Positions 12,917-13,911 of a stretch of 13,911 bases of DNA are shown piece by piece. The notes under the pieces are model-generated. The model searched no databases and was not told the DNA's origin. It saw only the letters and a program-made list of their open reading frames with translations. Each line of letters opens with the position of its first letter. The stretch's first letter is position 1. Origin of the DNA: an uncultured Lachnospiraceae bacterium (GTDB taxonomy: Bacteria > Bacillota > Clostridia > Lachnospirales > Lachnospiraceae); the NCBI GenBank assembly GCA_946633495.1, contig CAMPAX010000041.1, positions 1 to 13,911 on the forward strand. Direction: 5' to 3'. Both the position numbers and the translations under genes were made by a program.

Positions 12917-13911
12917 ATGGCAAACATCTCGAATGCAGACACAGAACAGCCGATCATTTTTGATTCCATCAGGATCGGTCTTGCTTCTCCCGAAAAGATC
13001 AGAGAATGGTCCTACGGTGAGGTAAAGAAACCGGAGACCATCAATTACAGAACCCTGAAGCCGGAGAGAGACGGTCTTTACTGCGAGAAGATCTTCGGAC
13101 CTACAAAGGACTGGGAGTGCCACTGCGGAAAGTATAAGAAGATCCGCTATAAAGGGATCAAATGTGACAAGTGCGGCGTAGAGGTTACCAAGGCCAGCGT
13201 GCGTCGTGAGCGTATGGGTCATATCGAGCTTGCTGCACCGGTTTCCCACATCTGGTTCTTCAAGGGTACCCCGAGCCGTATGGGTCTGATCCTGGATATC
13301 TCACCGAAGCAGCTGGAGAGCGTGCTGTATTTTTCGGCCTATATCGTTCTGGATGCAGGAAATACAGGCTATCACGTAAAGGATGTTCTGAATGAAGCTG
13401 AATACCGGAAGGTTCTGGAAGATTACAAGAATAATCTTGGCTCTTTCCGTGTCGGTATGGGAGCGGAAGCGATCAAAGAGCTTCTGAAGGACATCAAATT
13501 AGATGAAGAAGCAGAGCGTCTGAGAGAAGAGCTGGACAGCACCTCCGGCCAGAAGCATGCCAAGGTGATCAAGAAGCTGGAGATCGTGGAAGCGTTCCGC
13601 AATTCCAACAACCGCCCGGAATGGATGATCATGGATGTGATCCCGGTCATTCCCCCGGATCTTCGTCCTATGGTACAGCTGGATGGCGGACGTTTTGCAA
13701 CATCGGATCTTAACGATCTCTATCGCCGGATCATTAACCGGAACAACCGTCTGCGTAAGCTGATGGAACTGTCCGCGCCTGAGATCATTGTAAGAAATGA
13801 AAAGCGTATGCTGCAGGAGGCAGTGGATGCTTTGATCGATAACGGCCGCCGCGGCCGTCCGGTAACAGGCCCCGGAAATCGTTCGCTGAAATCCCTTTCC
13901 GATATGCTGAA
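12917..13911 (+). CDS. rpoC: DNA-directed RNA polymerase subunit beta' (5' part)
   Basis: The frame starts at ATG 12917 with AGAGGAGA at 12902-12909, 7 nt before it, and is open to the window end, giving 331 codons plus two bases of a protein of roughly 1200 residues. The N-terminal zinc-binding site is complete: Cys68 and Cys70 (CHC), then Cys83 and Cys86 (CDKC). Conserved stretches follow, including GHIELAAPVSHIWFFKG, NRPEWMIMDVIPVIPPDLRPMVQLDGGRFATSDLND and LYRRIINRNNRLRKL. The catalytic NADFDGD lies beyond the window. It is translated from the same transcript as rpoB. Confidence 0.98.
   Translation, partial: MANISNADTEQPIIFDSIRIGLASPEKIREWSYGEVKKPETINYRTLKPERDGLYCEKIFGPTKDWECHCGKYKKIRYKGIKCDKCGVEVTKASVRRERMGHIELAAPVSHIWFFKGTPSRMGLILDISPKQLESVLYFSAYIVLDAGNTGYHVKDVLNEAEYRKVLEDYKNNLGSFRVGMGAEAIKELLKDIKLDEEAERLREELDSTSGQKHAKVIKKLEIVEAFRNSNNRPEWMIMDVIPVIPPDLRPMVQLDGGRFATSDLNDLYRRIINRNNRLRKLMELSAPEIIVRNEKRMLQEAVDALIDNGRRGRPVTGPGNRSLKSLSDML

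Noticed and set aside
11146..12969. 607-codon open frame on the minus strand opposite rpoB
   Set aside because: Antisense shadow of a certain gene; the protein has no recognisable domain and no ribosome binding site or promoter was found.

Overview
The window is about 13.9 kb of low-GC Gram-positive chromosome. It is most likely from an anaerobic Clostridia member, probably Lachnospiraceae. The grounds are a ferredoxin-linked 2-oxoacid oxidoreductase, strong AGGAGG-type ribosome binding sites, many extended -10 (TGn) sigma-A-type promoters, the rplJ-rplL-rpoB-rpoC order without ybxB, and an acidic-tailed RpoB. The family placement rests on recognition, not on a search.

Region 1 (1-3668) is energy and amino-acid related. 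It holds the 3' part of iorA, complete iorB, a 27-bp tandem repeat array that grows out of the end of iorB and repeats its stop codon, a strong terminator, and then a separately promoted AMP-forming acyl-CoA ligase. IorAB interconverts aryl-pyruvates and aryl-acetyl-CoA using ferredoxin. A neighbouring ligase that makes acyl-CoA from free acids would fit the same aryl-acid metabolism.

Region 2 (3669-4160) is a 492-bp gap without a credible gene but dense in signals. It has a terminator, a 16-bp inverted repeat, two good promoters in tandem, a 14-bp palindrome, and a terminator-like hairpin between the promoters. This could be a small RNA or an attenuator. A long leader then precedes the next gene.

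Region 3 (4161-7324) holds a membrane-anchored GH25 lysozyme-like protein, a cytoplasmic GH13 alpha-amylase-family enzyme, and, convergent to them, a small COG2426-type membrane protein. A bidirectional terminator separates the converging genes.

Region 4 (7325-13911) starts with divergent promoters. It continues with an L10-type autoregulatory leader and attenuator, rplJ, rplL, a strong terminator, an apparently independent rpoB promoter with a 145-nt leader, complete rpoB, and the first 331 codons of rpoC.

Most of the window is ordinary housekeeping DNA. The least explained parts are the iorB repeat array, the signal-rich 3.7-4.2 kb gap, and the rpoB leader. I see no tRNA, rRNA, CRISPR array, transposase or phage gene.
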